Below, in pieces: positions 23,955 through 31,472 of a stretch of 41,235 bases of DNA (the stretch's first letter is position 1; every line of letters starts with the position of its first letter). The notes under the pieces were generated by a model. It was not told the DNA's origin. It was given only the letters and a program-made list of their open reading frames with translations, and did not search any database. The DNA lies in NCBI GenBank assembly GCA_029580855.1, contig JAKPQH010000124.1, positions 1 to 41,235 on the forward strand. The letters run 5' to 3'. Source of the DNA: a bacterium. GTDB lineage: Bacteria > Methylomirabilota > Methylomirabilia > Methylomirabilales > 2-02-FULL-66-22. Both the position numbers and the translations under genes were made by a program.

Positions 23955-25052
23955 GGGGACGTCCATAAGATTATAAGATTTACTCCAGCGCCTCTCTCTG
24001 CTACGCTTCCGTCATGCCGCGCCACGCACGCCTGGACGCCCCGGGCGCTCTGCAGCACATCATTATCCGGGGGATCGAACGCCAGAAGATCTTCCGAGAC
24101 GATGACGACCGAGCCGCGTTCCTGAATCGGCTCGGTCGTATCCTCGCCGAGTCTGGAACCCCTTGCTACGCCTGGGCGCTCATGCCGAACCATGCGCATC
24201 TCCTGCTCGAAACCGGGCGCGTTCCGCTCGCTACCGTGATGCGGCGTCTGCTCACCGGGCATGCCGTGACATTCAACCTCCGCCATAGACGGCACGGTCC
24301 GCTCTTCCAGAATCGGTACAAATCCATCCTCTGCGAGCGCGAGCCGTACCTGCTGGAGCTGGTCCGCTATATCCATCTGAACCCGCTGCGGGCTCAGCTA
24401 GTCCGCGATCTCGACGAGCTGGACCGCTATCCTTATGCCGGCCACAGCGCGCTGATGGGCAGGCGGGTGCACGAGTGGCAGGCGGTGGACGGCGTGCTGG
24501 GGCAGTTCGCGATCCGGGCGGCCACGGCGCGCGAGAAATATCGAGCCTTCGTCGCTGACGGGATCACCAGAGGGCGCCGGCCGGACCTGGTGGGTGGAGG
24601 ACTGATTCGTAGCCTCGGCGGATGGGCAGCGGTCCAGGAGTTGCGACAGGACGAGTCCCTGCGGGTGAAGGGTGACGAGCGGATTCTGGGCGAATCTGAG
24701 TTTGTCTTGCGCGCACTCGCCGACGCGGAAGAGGCGCTGGAACGGAGCGAGGAACTGCGACGGCGGGGAATCGACTTGCGGCGGCTTGCGCAGCAGGCCG
24801 CGGACGCGTTCGGCGTCGACGCGGACAATCTGTTGCGCCCGGGAAAGCTGCGGGGCTTGGTTGCCGCTCGCAGCGTGTTTTGCTACTGGGCGGTTCGAGA
24901 GCTCGGCCACACCGCGACAGCGCTGGCGCGGGAACTGGCGCTCACGCAGGCTGCTGTGAGCATTGCAGTCCGGCGTGGAGAGCGTATCGTGCGGGAACGG
25001 GGCATTTGGTTGGAGGGCAGAGAAGGCAATTTATAATTTTATGGACGTCCCC
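23955..25052 (+). mobile_element. RAYT/IS200-like element with matching inverted ends
   Basis: The left end GGGGACGTCCATAAGATTAT (from 23955) and the right end, which on the minus strand from 25052 reads GGGGACGTCCATAAAATTAT, are near-identical inverted copies. They flank a single Y1 transposase gene. Both ends are AT-rich after the GGGGACGTCC core, unlike the surrounding DNA. The gene fills the element almost exactly (59 nt from left end to ATG, 16 nt from stop to right end). I see no target-site duplication, as expected for this family. Confidence 0.8.
24014..25036 (+). CDS. REP-associated tyrosine transposase (RAYT, Y1 HUH family)
   Basis: A 340-aa single-strand transposase of the TnpA-REP group. 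It starts MPRHARLDAPGALQHIIIRGIERQKIF, has the HUH motif in MPNHAHLLL at about 57-65, RHGPLFQNRYKSILCE near 96-111, and the catalytic-Tyr region YIHLNPLRAQLV near 121-132. The C-terminal part (about 255-335) looks like a DnaA-type helix-turn-helix: RRLAQQAADAFGV, then AARSVFCYWAVRELG and ALTQAAVSIAVRRGE. This two-domain layout is common in high-GC Proteobacteria-like genomes. The frame is complete, so the element may be active. Confidence 0.9.
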   Translation: MPRHARLDAPGALQHIIIRGIERQKIFRDDDDRAAFLNRLGRILAESGTPCYAWALMPNHAHLLLETGRVPLATVMRRLLTGHAVTFNLRHRRHGPLFQNRYKSILCEREPYLLELVRYIHLNPLRAQLVRDLDELDRYPYAGHSALMGRRVHEWQAVDGVLGQFAIRAATAREKYRAFVADGITRGRRPDLVGGGLIRSLGGWAAVQELRQDESLRVKGDERILGESEFVLRALADAEEALERSEELRRRGIDLRRLAQQAADAFGVDADNLLRPGKLRGLVAARSVFCYWAVRELGHTATALARELALTQAAVSIAVRRGERIVRERGIWLEGREGNL

Positions 25053-25163
25053 TATTATCGGAATGGCTGCGGGGTGGACGGCGGAGGGGCAGCGGCGAGA
25101 GGGGTCGGGCGGGTTGACGAGGGGGCGTTGCCCTGAGATCATGTCCATCGGGGAGACACGACA

Positions 25164-25343
25164 ATGCCGCGGCCGCCTGCCGAGTTGCGACGAATCGACG
25201 ACGAGGAACGGCGCCGTGCCCGGGCCCACCGGCGGCTGGCCTGGGAACGGCGACGGCGCGTGGTTTTCTGGATTGCCGGCGGTCTGGGCATCCTGGTCAC
25301 GGTGGGATGCCTCCTGCGTCTGGCTGGCTTGTCCGTCGGGTAA
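25164..25343 (+). CDS. 59-aa single-pass membrane protein
   Basis: Begins at an ATG with CGGGGAG about 9 nt upstream. The product MPRPPAELRRIDDEERRR is followed by a strongly basic stretch to about residue 32. One hydrophobic helix follows (VVFWIAGGLGILVTVGCLL at 33-51), and the protein ends RLAGLSVG. The basic N-terminus predicts its tail points outward. It is not a known family to me. It lies between the RAYT element and the ECF sigma gene. Confidence 0.5.
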   Translation: MPRPPAELRRIDDEERRRARAHRRLAWERRRRVVFWIAGGLGILVTVGCLLRLAGLSVG

Positions 25344-25415
25344 CCTGATTTCACACCTCAGCCAATCCATCACAACTATCCTGAAACACTGTCAAAATTC
25401 TTTCCGTACTGTACA

Positions 25416-26033
25416 ATGACGCCGATGGATACACCGCGCGCCGGGCAGACCAGTGCAAGTGGAAGTGAAGACTGGGATCTGGTCCAGCGAAGCCTCCAGG
25501 GCGACTCGCAATCCTTCGCTGAACTGGTCCGCCGATACGAGCGGCTGGTTTTCCGGATCGCGGGCGGCTTTCTTCGGGATCGCGGCGAAGTGGAGGACGT
25601 GGCGCAGGAGGTTTTCCTCAAGGCATACGGGGCGCTGGCGGGTTTCCGGGCGGAGGCGCCCTTTGGTCCCTGGATCGCCCAGATCGCGACCCGGACGTGC
25701 TACGACCACTTGCGGGCTCGGCAGCGTCGGGGCGAGGTCGCCTGGGAGGACCTGAGCCCTTCCGAGCAAACCGTCGCCCGTTCTTGTGCGGCCGGACGGC
25801 CGGCGGAAGACCGGACCGCCGCGCGCGATCTGGCGGAACGCGCGTTAGCGGCGCTGGCGCCGAAGGACCGTCAGGCGCTGATCCTTTCGGATGCGATGGG
25901 CAACACGGCGGCAGAGGTAGGCCAGATGATGGGCTGCACGGCGCTGGCGGTGCGTCTGCGGCTTCACCGCGCCCGGCGGGCGATGCGGCAGGCGGCGGAA
26001 CGGCTGCTGGATGGGATGGGGGGCGCCGACTGA
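25416..26033 (+). CDS. ECF-type RNA polymerase sigma factor
   Basis: A 205-aa group 4 sigma factor. Region 2 is FAELVRRYERLVFRIAGGFLRD, then EVEDVAQEVFLKAYGALAGFR and PWIAQIATRTCYDHLRA, at about 34-101. Region 4 is ALAALAPKDRQALILSDAMGN followed by TAAEVGQMMGCTALAVRLRLHRARRA at about 141-191. The start is the ATG at 25416 or the in-frame ATG at 25425. It is followed by a zinc-finger anti-sigma factor and a Spy-like protein, the classic sigma/anti-sigma arrangement in which the sigma factor often drives its own operon. The AT-rich stretch just before it (25368-25417) probably holds the promoter. Confidence 0.92.
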   Translation: MTPMDTPRAGQTSASGSEDWDLVQRSLQGDSQSFAELVRRYERLVFRIAGGFLRDRGEVEDVAQEVFLKAYGALAGFRAEAPFGPWIAQIATRTCYDHLRARQRRGEVAWEDLSPSEQTVARSCAAGRPAEDRTAARDLAERALAALAPKDRQALILSDAMGNTAAEVGQMMGCTALAVRLRLHRARRAMRQAAERLLDGMGGAD

Positions 26034-26044
26034 GAGGGTTTCAG

Positions 26045-26500
26045 ATGGACAGGTGCAAGATGATCACGCGGGACATGGAGAGGCTGTCAAAGCTGCGTCC
26101 GGCGGACATGCCGGAAGCGGCGCGACGCCACCTGACGGCGTGCCCGGCGTGCAGTCGCCGACTGGCGGCCGCACGGCTGGTGCGCGAATTCCTCGTGGCG
26201 GGGACGGAAGCGATCTCGCCGCCCGCGGGGTTCGCCGACCGGGTGCGGACGGCGCTGGCTGGCCGCAGGGTGGAGTCCCGGATGGACCTGGATGTCTGGC
26301 GGCCGGCGTGGGGGCTCATGCCCGCCTTGGCGGCCGCCGTGGCGGCGCTCTTCATCGTGTATCAGACCGGTGAAGTTCCAAGACCGAACGGCCTCTTGTC
26401 GACCGAGGAACTGTCGGCGGGCGAGTATCTGGTGCCGGGGTCACCCGGGCCCGATCTGGACGACATCATCGCCGCCGTCTTTGAAGGAGGAGGAAAATGA
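26045..26500 (+). CDS. Zinc-finger anti-sigma factor, membrane-anchored
   Basis: A 151-aa partner of the ECF sigma factor. The N-terminal anti-sigma domain carries the H-x3-C-x2-C zinc motif in RRHLTACPACSRRL at about 28-41. A single hydrophobic helix WGLMPALAAAVAALFIVYQTG at about 86-106 anchors it, and the C-terminal part would be periplasmic (EELSAGEYLVPGS). By family it holds the sigma factor at the membrane until an envelope signal releases it. GAGAGGG precedes the ATG; it is 11 nt from the sigma gene and overlaps the next gene by 4 nt. Confidence 0.82.
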   Translation: MDRCKMITRDMERLSKLRPADMPEAARRHLTACPACSRRLAAARLVREFLVAGTEAISPPAGFADRVRTALAGRRVESRMDLDVWRPAWGLMPALAAAVAALFIVYQTGEVPRPNGLLSTEELSAGEYLVPGSPGPDLDDIIAAVFEGGGK

Positions 26501-26922
26501 GGCCGCCGGTGAAGGGGGCCCTGCTCCTCCTCCTGGCGTTCGGGCTGGGCGTCGTCGGCGGGGCGGTCGGCTTCGGGATTTACCATACGCGGTTCGGCGA
26601 TTGGCGCGCGCCGGGAAGCGCGGCGCGGTTCCAGGACCGGATCGTGGCGCGGTTGGCACAGGAGCTGGGACTCAGCCCGGAGCAGCGGCAGAAGGTGGCG
26701 GGGGTCTTGGAAGAGTCGCGCCGGGAGTTTGCCAAGCTGCGCGAGGAGGTTGGCCCGAAGTTTCGCGATCTTCGGAACCAGGCGTCGGAGAGAATCCGGG
26801 CGGTGCTCGACGCGGCGCAACAGGTGAAATTCGACAAGCTGGCACAGGAGTGGGAACGGCGCGCGGAGCGTTGGCGCGGACGGACGGGTCCGCAAGCGCG
26901 GCCGGAACAAAAGACGCCCTGA
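26497..26922 (+). CDS. Spy/CpxP-like periplasmic stress protein
   Basis: A 141-aa protein with an N-terminal signal anchor (ALLLLLAFGLGVVGGAVGFGI at about 8-28) and then a helical domain. LARELGLSPEQRQKV-like LAQELGLSPEQRQKVAGVL at about 53-71 corresponds to the LTxxQ motif region of Spy, CpxP and ZraP proteins. It continues as long amphipathic helices rich in Arg, Glu and Lys up to about 125. Such proteins are small chaperones or metal-stress sensors in the periplasm. The overlap with the anti-sigma gene (ATGA) says the three genes form one unit. Confidence 0.72.
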   Translation: MRPPVKGALLLLLAFGLGVVGGAVGFGIYHTRFGDWRAPGSAARFQDRIVARLAQELGLSPEQRQKVAGVLEESRREFAKLREEVGPKFRDLRNQASERIRAVLDAAQQVKFDKLAQEWERRAERWRGRTGPQARPEQKTP

Positions 26923-26986
26923 CGTTGACGTGTGGTGTCGAATCGGGCGGATCCGTACCGTTTCGGGTCATGCTCCGGAATCGGTT

Positions 26987-27015
26987 TTGACAGCGGTCCT
27001 GGCCCTGTCTAGACT
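26987..27015 (+). promoter_or_regulatory. Sigma70-like promoter of the MacA/MacB-type operon
   Basis: TTGACA at 26987-26992, 17-nt spacer, TAGACT at 27010-27015, about 47 nt before the start at 27063. It suggests that the exporter genes can be expressed apart from the sigma operon just upstream. Confidence 0.55.
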
Positions 27016-27062
27016 GCAACCGCGGGCATGGCTGGATACGGTTGCGACGAGGGAATCAATCC

Positions 27063-28472
27063 ATGGCGGGCCGGAAGCTCGGTCTCATTGGGGCGTTATC
27101 GGCGCTCGCCCTTTTGGGGGCCGGCGGTTTCTACTGGTTCAACACCAACGGGCGGGGGCAGTCGTATCGTACGGCCCCGGTCGAGCGGGGCGAACTGCTC
27201 TCGACCATCTCCGCCACGGGAACGCTCAACGCCGTCGTGACCGTCCAGGTCGGCACCCAGGTGTCCGGGACCATTCAGCAACTGCTGGCGGACTTCAATT
27301 CGCCGGTGAAGAAGGGTATGCTGATCGCCCGGATCGATCCCGCGATCTTCGAAGCGAAAGTCAAGCAGGCGCAAGCCGACCTGGAGAGCACGAAGGCGTC
27401 GGTTCTGAACCAGCGTGCGGCCGTCGCCCGGGCGCAGGCCGATCTGGCCAACGCCCGCGCCAACGTCGTCCGCCAAGAGGTGGCGGTTCGCGACGCGAAG
27501 ATAAAGCGCGACTCGCGCGTCCGGCTGTTTCAGGAGGGCGGGATCGCGCAGGAGGATCGGGACTCCGCGCAGGCGACCTATGATTCCGCCGTTGCGCAGC
27601 TCGAGGCGGCACAGGCGAGCGTCCGGGCGGCTCAGGCCGCGCTGGAGGTGGCGGAAGCGCAGCTGACCTCCGCCCAGGCACAGGTGCGGCAGAAGCAGGC
27701 CGCGGTGGATCAAGCGGAGGTCGACCTCCGGAACACGTTCATCCGGGCCCCTGTCGACGGCATCGTGGTGTCCCGCAACGTCGACGTGGGGCAGACCGTG
27801 GCGGCCTCGCTCCAGGCCCCCACGCTGTTCCTCATCGCGCAGGACTTGACCAAGATGCAGGTCGACACCAACGTCGACGAGGCGGACATCGGCCGGGTGG
27901 CCCTGGCGCAAGAGGCGTCGTTTACGGTGGACTCGTACCCCGGTCAGACCTTCCGAGGCCGCGTCACGCAGATCCGGCAGGCGCCGCAGGTCGTCCAGAA
28001 CGTCGTGACCTACAACACGGTCGTGGCCGTGGCGAATCCCGACCTCAAACTCAAACCGGGCATGACGGCCAACGTCAAGCTTTTGGTGGCCCGGCGCGAG
28101 AACGCGCTTCTGGTGCCGAATGCCGCCTTCCGCGTCCGCCTGGATGGCGTGAGCGGAGGGTCCGGCGGGTCGCGGGCAACGGCGGCGGCCGGGCAGGGAT
28201 CGGGCGGGCCCGGCGGCGGGTCCCCGGCCAGCGCTGCGGTACCCCGAGCCGGCGCCGGCCGCGGATCCGAGGCACGACAGGGAAATGCTCCGCGCCAGCG
28301 TCTTTACGTCCTGGCGGACGGGAAGCCGGTCGAGCGGTATGTCACGACCGGGCTGAGCGACGGGCAGCGGACGGAGATTCTCGAAGGTCTCAATGAGGGA
28401 GATGCCGTCGTCCTGGGATTGGGGCAAAAGAGCGGTCCCGCCGCGCAGGGCGGCCCGCGCCTGCGCCTGTAG
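27063..28472 (+). CDS. MacA-type periplasmic adaptor (HlyD/RND membrane-fusion family)
   Basis: A 469-aa membrane-fusion protein linking an inner-membrane ABC exporter to an outer-membrane channel. It has an N-terminal membrane anchor ([20 protein letters not shown] at about 7-26). The lipoyl half-motif [14 protein letters not shown] follows at about 62-75. A very long coiled-coil hairpin spans about 95-225, rich in Ala, Gln and Asp heptads. Then comes the second lipoyl half [21 protein letters not shown], and a beta-barrel domain with [14 protein letters not shown] Gly/Ser/Ala-rich low-complexity insert lies at about 365-410. The outer-membrane partner (TolC-like) is not in the window. Confidence 0.88.
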   Translation: MAGRKLGLIGALSALALLGAGGFYWFNTNGRGQSYRTAPVERGELLSTISATGTLNAVVTVQVGTQVSGTIQQLLADFNSPVKKGMLIARIDPAIFEAKVKQAQADLESTKASVLNQRAAVARAQADLANARANVVRQEVAVRDAKIKRDSRVRLFQEGGIAQEDRDSAQATYDSAVAQLEAAQASVRAAQAALEVAEAQLTSAQAQVRQKQAAVDQAEVDLRNTFIRAPVDGIVVSRNVDVGQTVAASLQAPTLFLIAQDLTKMQVDTNVDEADIGRVALAQEASFTVDSYPGQTFRGRVTQIRQAPQVVQNVVTYNTVVAVANPDLKLKPGMTANVKLLVARRENALLVPNAAFRVRLDGVSGGSGGSRATAAAGQGSGGPGGGSPASAAVPRAGAGRGSEARQGNAPRQRLYVLADGKPVERYVTTGLSDGQRTEILEGLNEGDAVVLGLGQKSGPAAQGGPRLRL

Positions 28473-28500
28473 ACCGGCGGTCACGATCTGGAATGGGACC

Positions 28501-29226
28501 ATGGCACTCATCGAGGTCGAGGGGTTGGGCAAGGTGTACCAGACCGGGGAGGTGGCGGTGGAGGCCCTCCGCGGGGTCTCCGTCTCCATCGACGCGGGGG
28601 AGTTTGTCGCGATCATGGGACCCTCGGGGTCCGGCAAATCCACCTTTATGCACATTCTGGGCTGCCTGGACAAGCCGACGTCGGGCACCTATCGCCTGGA
28701 CGGCCGGAACGTGGGCGCGATGTCCCGCGATCAGCTGGCGCAACTGCGAAACAAGAAGCTGGGTTTTGTCTTTCAAACGTTCAATCTGCTGGCGCGGACC
28801 TCGGCGCTGGAGAACGTCGAGTTGCCGCTGTTGTACAACGGCGCGACGGCCAAGGAGCGGCACGCCCGGGCGCACATGCGGTTGGAGCAGGTCGGCCTCC
28901 GCGGGCGCGAGCACCATCATCCCAATCAACTTTCCGGGGGCCAGCAGCAGCGGGTGGCCATCGCCCGGGCACTGATCAACGATCCGCCGATCATCCTGGC
29001 GGACGAGCCGACCGGGAATCTGGATTCCAAGACCAGCGTCGAGATCATGGCCATCTTCCAACGGTTAAACCGGCAGAACGGCATCACGGTGATCCTGGTG
29101 ACCCACGAGCCGGACGTGGCCGCCTACGCATCGCGGATGATCCATTTCCGCGACGGACGCATCGTCAACGATGAGCGGGTCGCCGCGCCGCTGGATGCGG
29201 AGGCGGAACTCGCGACCCACGACTAA
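28501..29226 (+). CDS. MacB/LolD-type ABC transporter ATP-binding protein
   Basis: A 241-aa ATPase. Walker A is GPSGSGKST at 40-48, the Q-loop [11 protein letters not shown], the signature LSGGQQQR near 149-156, and Walker [28 protein letters not shown] after Walker A is typical of the MacB/LolD/FtsE group. It sits 28 nt after the adaptor gene and 17 nt before the permease, so ATPase and permease are separate proteins here, unlike E. coli MacB where they are fused. Confidence 0.92.
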   Translation: MALIEVEGLGKVYQTGEVAVEALRGVSVSIDAGEFVAIMGPSGSGKSTFMHILGCLDKPTSGTYRLDGRNVGAMSRDQLAQLRNKKLGFVFQTFNLLARTSALENVELPLLYNGATAKERHARAHMRLEQVGLRGREHHHPNQLSGGQQQRVAIARALINDPPIILADEPTGNLDSKTSVEIMAIFQRLNRQNGITVILVTHEPDVAAYASRMIHFRDGRIVNDERVAAPLDAEAELATHD

Positions 29227-29243
29227 CGACGCGGAGACTTGGG

Positions 29244-30476
29244 ATGTACCTGCTGGCCGGTATCCGTATCGCCGTGCGGGCGCTGCGGATCAACAAGCTG
29301 CGCTCCTCGCTCACCATGCTCGGCATCGTCATCGGCGTGGGCGCGGTGATCGCCATGGTGGCCGTGGGCAGCGGCGCCGCGCAGCGCATCAAGGATCAGA
29401 TCTCCAGCATCGGGTCGAATCTGTTGATGGTCCTGCCCGGAAGCGCCATGAGCGGCGGCATGCGCATGGGGCATGGGTCGCAGATGACTCTCACGGAGGA
29501 CGATGCCCGGGCCATCGCGGCCGAGATACCCGGCGTGACCAACGCGGGCGGAATCATGCGCGGGACGGCACAGATCGTGTTCGGAAACCAAAACTGGAGC
29601 ACGGGCATCCAGGGGGTGACGGCGGACTATGCCGAGATCCGGGACTGGGAGGTCGGCCAGGGTAGGTTCTTCAGCCAGGAAGACGTCGACGGGTTCACCA
29701 AGGTGGCGGTGCTGGGCCTCACCGTGAAGGAGGCCCTGTTCGGCGACGGCGACGCGGTCGGCCAGATCATCCGCGTGCGGAAGGTCCCGTTTACCGTGGT
29801 CGGCGTGATGAGCCCCAAGGGGCAGACGACGTGGGGGCAGGATCAGGACGACGTGGTGATCATCCCACTCTCCACGGCGAAGAAGCGCGTCCTCGGGGTG
29901 AGCCAGGCCAACGCCCGCTTTGTGGGCGTCATCCAGGTCAAGGCCGCCGCCGCCGAGCTGCTCCCCGAGATCGAGCAACAGGTCACCGAACTGCTGCGGC
30001 AGCGGCACCGACTCCAGCCGTATCAGGAGAACGACTTCCAGGTCCGCAATCTGTCCGACATGTTCGCCGCGCAGGAGGCCGCCAGCAAGACGATGACGAT
30101 CCTGCTCGGGGCCATCGCCTCGGTTTCCCTCCTCGTGGGCGGCATCGGGATCATGAATATCATGCTGGTGTCGGTCACCGAGCGGACGCGCGAGATCGGT
30201 TTGCGCATGGCCGTGGGCGCGCGCAGCCGGGATATTCTGGGGCAGTTTCTCATCGAGGCGGTGACGCTGGCCCTGATCGGCGGCATCCTGGGAATCTCTC
30301 TGGGGGTCGGCGTGTCCAAGCTGATCGCGGTGGTGGCGAACTGGAACACGCTGATCACGCCGGGTTCGATCGCCATGGCGTTCGGGTCGGCCGCCTTCAT
30401 CGGGATCTTCTTTGGCTATTATCCCGCGCGCAAGGCCGCCTATCTCGACCCCATCGAGGCGCTTCGTTACGAGTAG
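29244..30476 (+). CDS. MacB-type ABC transporter permease (FtsX-like)
   Basis: A 410-aa permease of the type VII exporter class. It has one helix near the N-terminus (LTMLGIVIGVGAVIAMVAVG at about 23-42) and a large periplasmic domain at about 50-275. Three C-terminal helices follow, with SLLVGGIGIMNIMLVSVTERT and the conserved REIGLRMAVGARSRDIL coupling loop, ending in YYPARKAAYLDPIEALRYE. These systems push substrates such as lipopeptides, macrolides or toxins from the periplasm outward, working like a mechanical pump rather than moving them across the inner membrane. The substrate here is unknown. Confidence 0.92.
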   Translation: MYLLAGIRIAVRALRINKLRSSLTMLGIVIGVGAVIAMVAVGSGAAQRIKDQISSIGSNLLMVLPGSAMSGGMRMGHGSQMTLTEDDARAIAAEIPGVTNAGGIMRGTAQIVFGNQNWSTGIQGVTADYAEIRDWEVGQGRFFSQEDVDGFTKVAVLGLTVKEALFGDGDAVGQIIRVRKVPFTVVGVMSPKGQTTWGQDQDDVVIIPLSTAKKRVLGVSQANARFVGVIQVKAAAAELLPEIEQQVTELLRQRHRLQPYQENDFQVRNLSDMFAAQEAASKTMTILLGAIASVSLLVGGIGIMNIMLVSVTERTREIGLRMAVGARSRDILGQFLIEAVTLALIGGILGISLGVGVSKLIAVVANWNTLITPGSIAMAFGSAAFIGIFFGYYPARKAAYLDPIEALRYE

Positions 30477-30504
30477 TTACCCGCCACCGAGCCCTTCTGG
30501 GGCT

Positions 30505-30532
30505 TTCGACCTCGTCCACGACATGCTATAGT
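30505..30532 (+). promoter_or_regulatory. Sigma70-like promoter of the archease gene
   Basis: TTCGAC at 30505-30510, 16-nt spacer, TATAGT at 30527-30532. The ATG at 30542 is only about 10 nt past the -10, so the transcript would be almost leaderless; no ribosome-binding site is present to contradict this. Confidence 0.5.
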
Positions 30533-30541
30533 CTGGCGGTC

Positions 30542-30970
30542 ATGGCCGATGCGGACGCCGGCTTCGAGATCTTCCCCGTGACCGCCGACAAAGGCATCCG
30601 GGCGTGGGGCTCGGATCGGGAGAGTGTCTTCCGTCAGGCCGCTCTCGGACTCTGGAGCCTCATGATCGAGCCTGCAACGGCCACCGCCCGCTTTGCGGTC
30701 CCGGTGGCCGTCGAGGCGGACGATCAGGAGGCCCTCCTGGTGGCGTGGCTGAACGAGCTGCTGTATCTGTACGACGCGAAGCGCTTCATCGGCGCGGACT
30801 GTACCATCCGCGCATTGACCGAGGGGCACCTGGAGGCCGAGGTCCGGGGCGAGACGGCGGACAGACAGCAACACGTGGTCGTGGGGCAGGTCAAGGCAGT
30901 GACCTACCACCAGCTGCACGTCGGACCGACGGCGAACGGGTGGGAGGGTCGCGTGGTCGTGGATGTGTGA
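30542..30970 (+). CDS. Archease-family protein
   Basis: A 142-aa protein of the archease family, whose members activate the RNA ligase RtcB by helping it form the GMP adduct. The family start (usually xxHTADxGIxxxG) appears as FEIFPVTADKGIRAWG at about 8-23, with Val in place of the usual His. LVAWLNELLYLYDAKRF at about 61-77 and VKAVTYHQLHV at about 118-128 are also characteristic, and it ends with the expected acidic residue (VVVDV). No rtcB gene is within the window. It begins with a near-leaderless promoter 65 nt after the MacB permease gene. Confidence 0.82.
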   Translation: MADADAGFEIFPVTADKGIRAWGSDRESVFRQAALGLWSLMIEPATATARFAVPVAVEADDQEALLVAWLNELLYLYDAKRFIGADCTIRALTEGHLEAEVRGETADRQQHVVVGQVKAVTYHQLHVGPTANGWEGRVVVDV

Positions 30971-31098
30971 TGTGAAGCGCCGAGTGCCTGGTGCCGGGGG
31001 AGGCGAGCCGCGAGCCGCGAACGAACGATCGATAACGTTGCACTTCAACCCCGGATCGTGAACCAAGAGCGGATAACATCGAACTCGGAGGTTACGCG

Positions 31099-31317
31099 AT
31101 GGCGGACCCGGTGTGGATCTTCGGGAAGGATACCTGACCCTACACGACTGCCGCCCGTGAGGACTACGGCAAGCGCAAGGTGACCGTGACATACGTGGAT
31201 GTCTCCAAGGACGCAGCGGGGATGAAGCGGATGCTGGAGCACTCCAGGGGCGACCGGACGGTTCCGGTGATCGTGGAGGGCAAGAAGGTCACGGTCGGCT
31301 ACAACGGCGCAGGGTGA
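31099..31317 (+). CDS. UXX-star-type glutaredoxin-like selenoprotein (in-frame TGA = Sec)
   Basis: Starts at the ATG at 31099 with CGGAGG 7 nt upstream, and runs 72 residues to the TGA at 31315-31317 if the TGA at 31135-31137 is read as selenocysteine. The product begins MADPVWIFGKDT-U13-PYTTAARED. It continues as a thioredoxin-fold protein: VTVTYVDVSKDAAG, a helix KRMLEHS, the cis-Pro strand RTVPVIVEGKKVTVGYNG. U-P-Y-T occupies the place of the glutaredoxin C-P-Y-C site. The match to the 'UXX-star' selenoprotein family, which I know as short Sec-containing glutaredoxin relatives, is strong on both sides of the TGA, so read-through is far more likely than a nonsense mutation. A candidate SECIS hairpin follows the TGA. 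Its redox partner is unknown, and no sel genes are in the window. Confidence 0.9.
31150..31170 (+). promoter_or_regulatory. Candidate bacterial SECIS hairpin inside the selenoprotein gene
   Basis: GCCG (31150-31153) pairs with CGGC (31167-31170) and CC (31154-31155) with GG (31161-31162), leaving apical loop CGTGA and a four-base bulge ACTA on the right side. The loop begins 19 nt after the Sec TGA and has a G among its first two bases, as reported for bacterial SECIS elements. By family it would recruit SelB with Sec-tRNA. Drawn by eye, not folded. Confidence 0.5.
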
Positions 31318-31355
31318 TCGGTCTGAGCAGGTCCGCCGGAGGCGGGCCGGAAGAA

Positions 31356-31441
31356 GTCGAGTAGTCGATCGGTCGACCGGTCAATTGGCCGGGCCGAGAA
31401 AGGGCTTTGGTCTTTCCCAATTGATTTCTTGACGAATCGAC
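31356..31441. repeat. Quasi-palindromic intergenic repeat, copy 2
   Basis: Arms 31364-31388 (GTCGAT...TCAATTGG) and 31417-31441 (CCAATTGA...ATCGAC) pair at 18 of 25 positions, with perfect outer six and inner eight base pairs. The head GTCGAGTAGTCGATCGG and tail CGAATCGAC match copy 1 at 13547-13614. It lies in the gap between the selenoprotein and the next gene. Confidence 0.6.
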
Positions 31442-31472
31442 CAAGGGACCGTTTTTCCACCACGGGGGCGGG

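Noticed and set aside
25412..25417. TACAAT as the -10 of the sigma factor gene
   Set aside because: It overlaps the ATG at 25416 and its upstream -35 partner is poor, so it cannot serve that start as annotated.
28155..28295. Tandem repeat in the MacA-type gene
   Set aside because: It is Gly/Ser/Ala low-complexity coding sequence within an intact frame, not a DNA repeat array.
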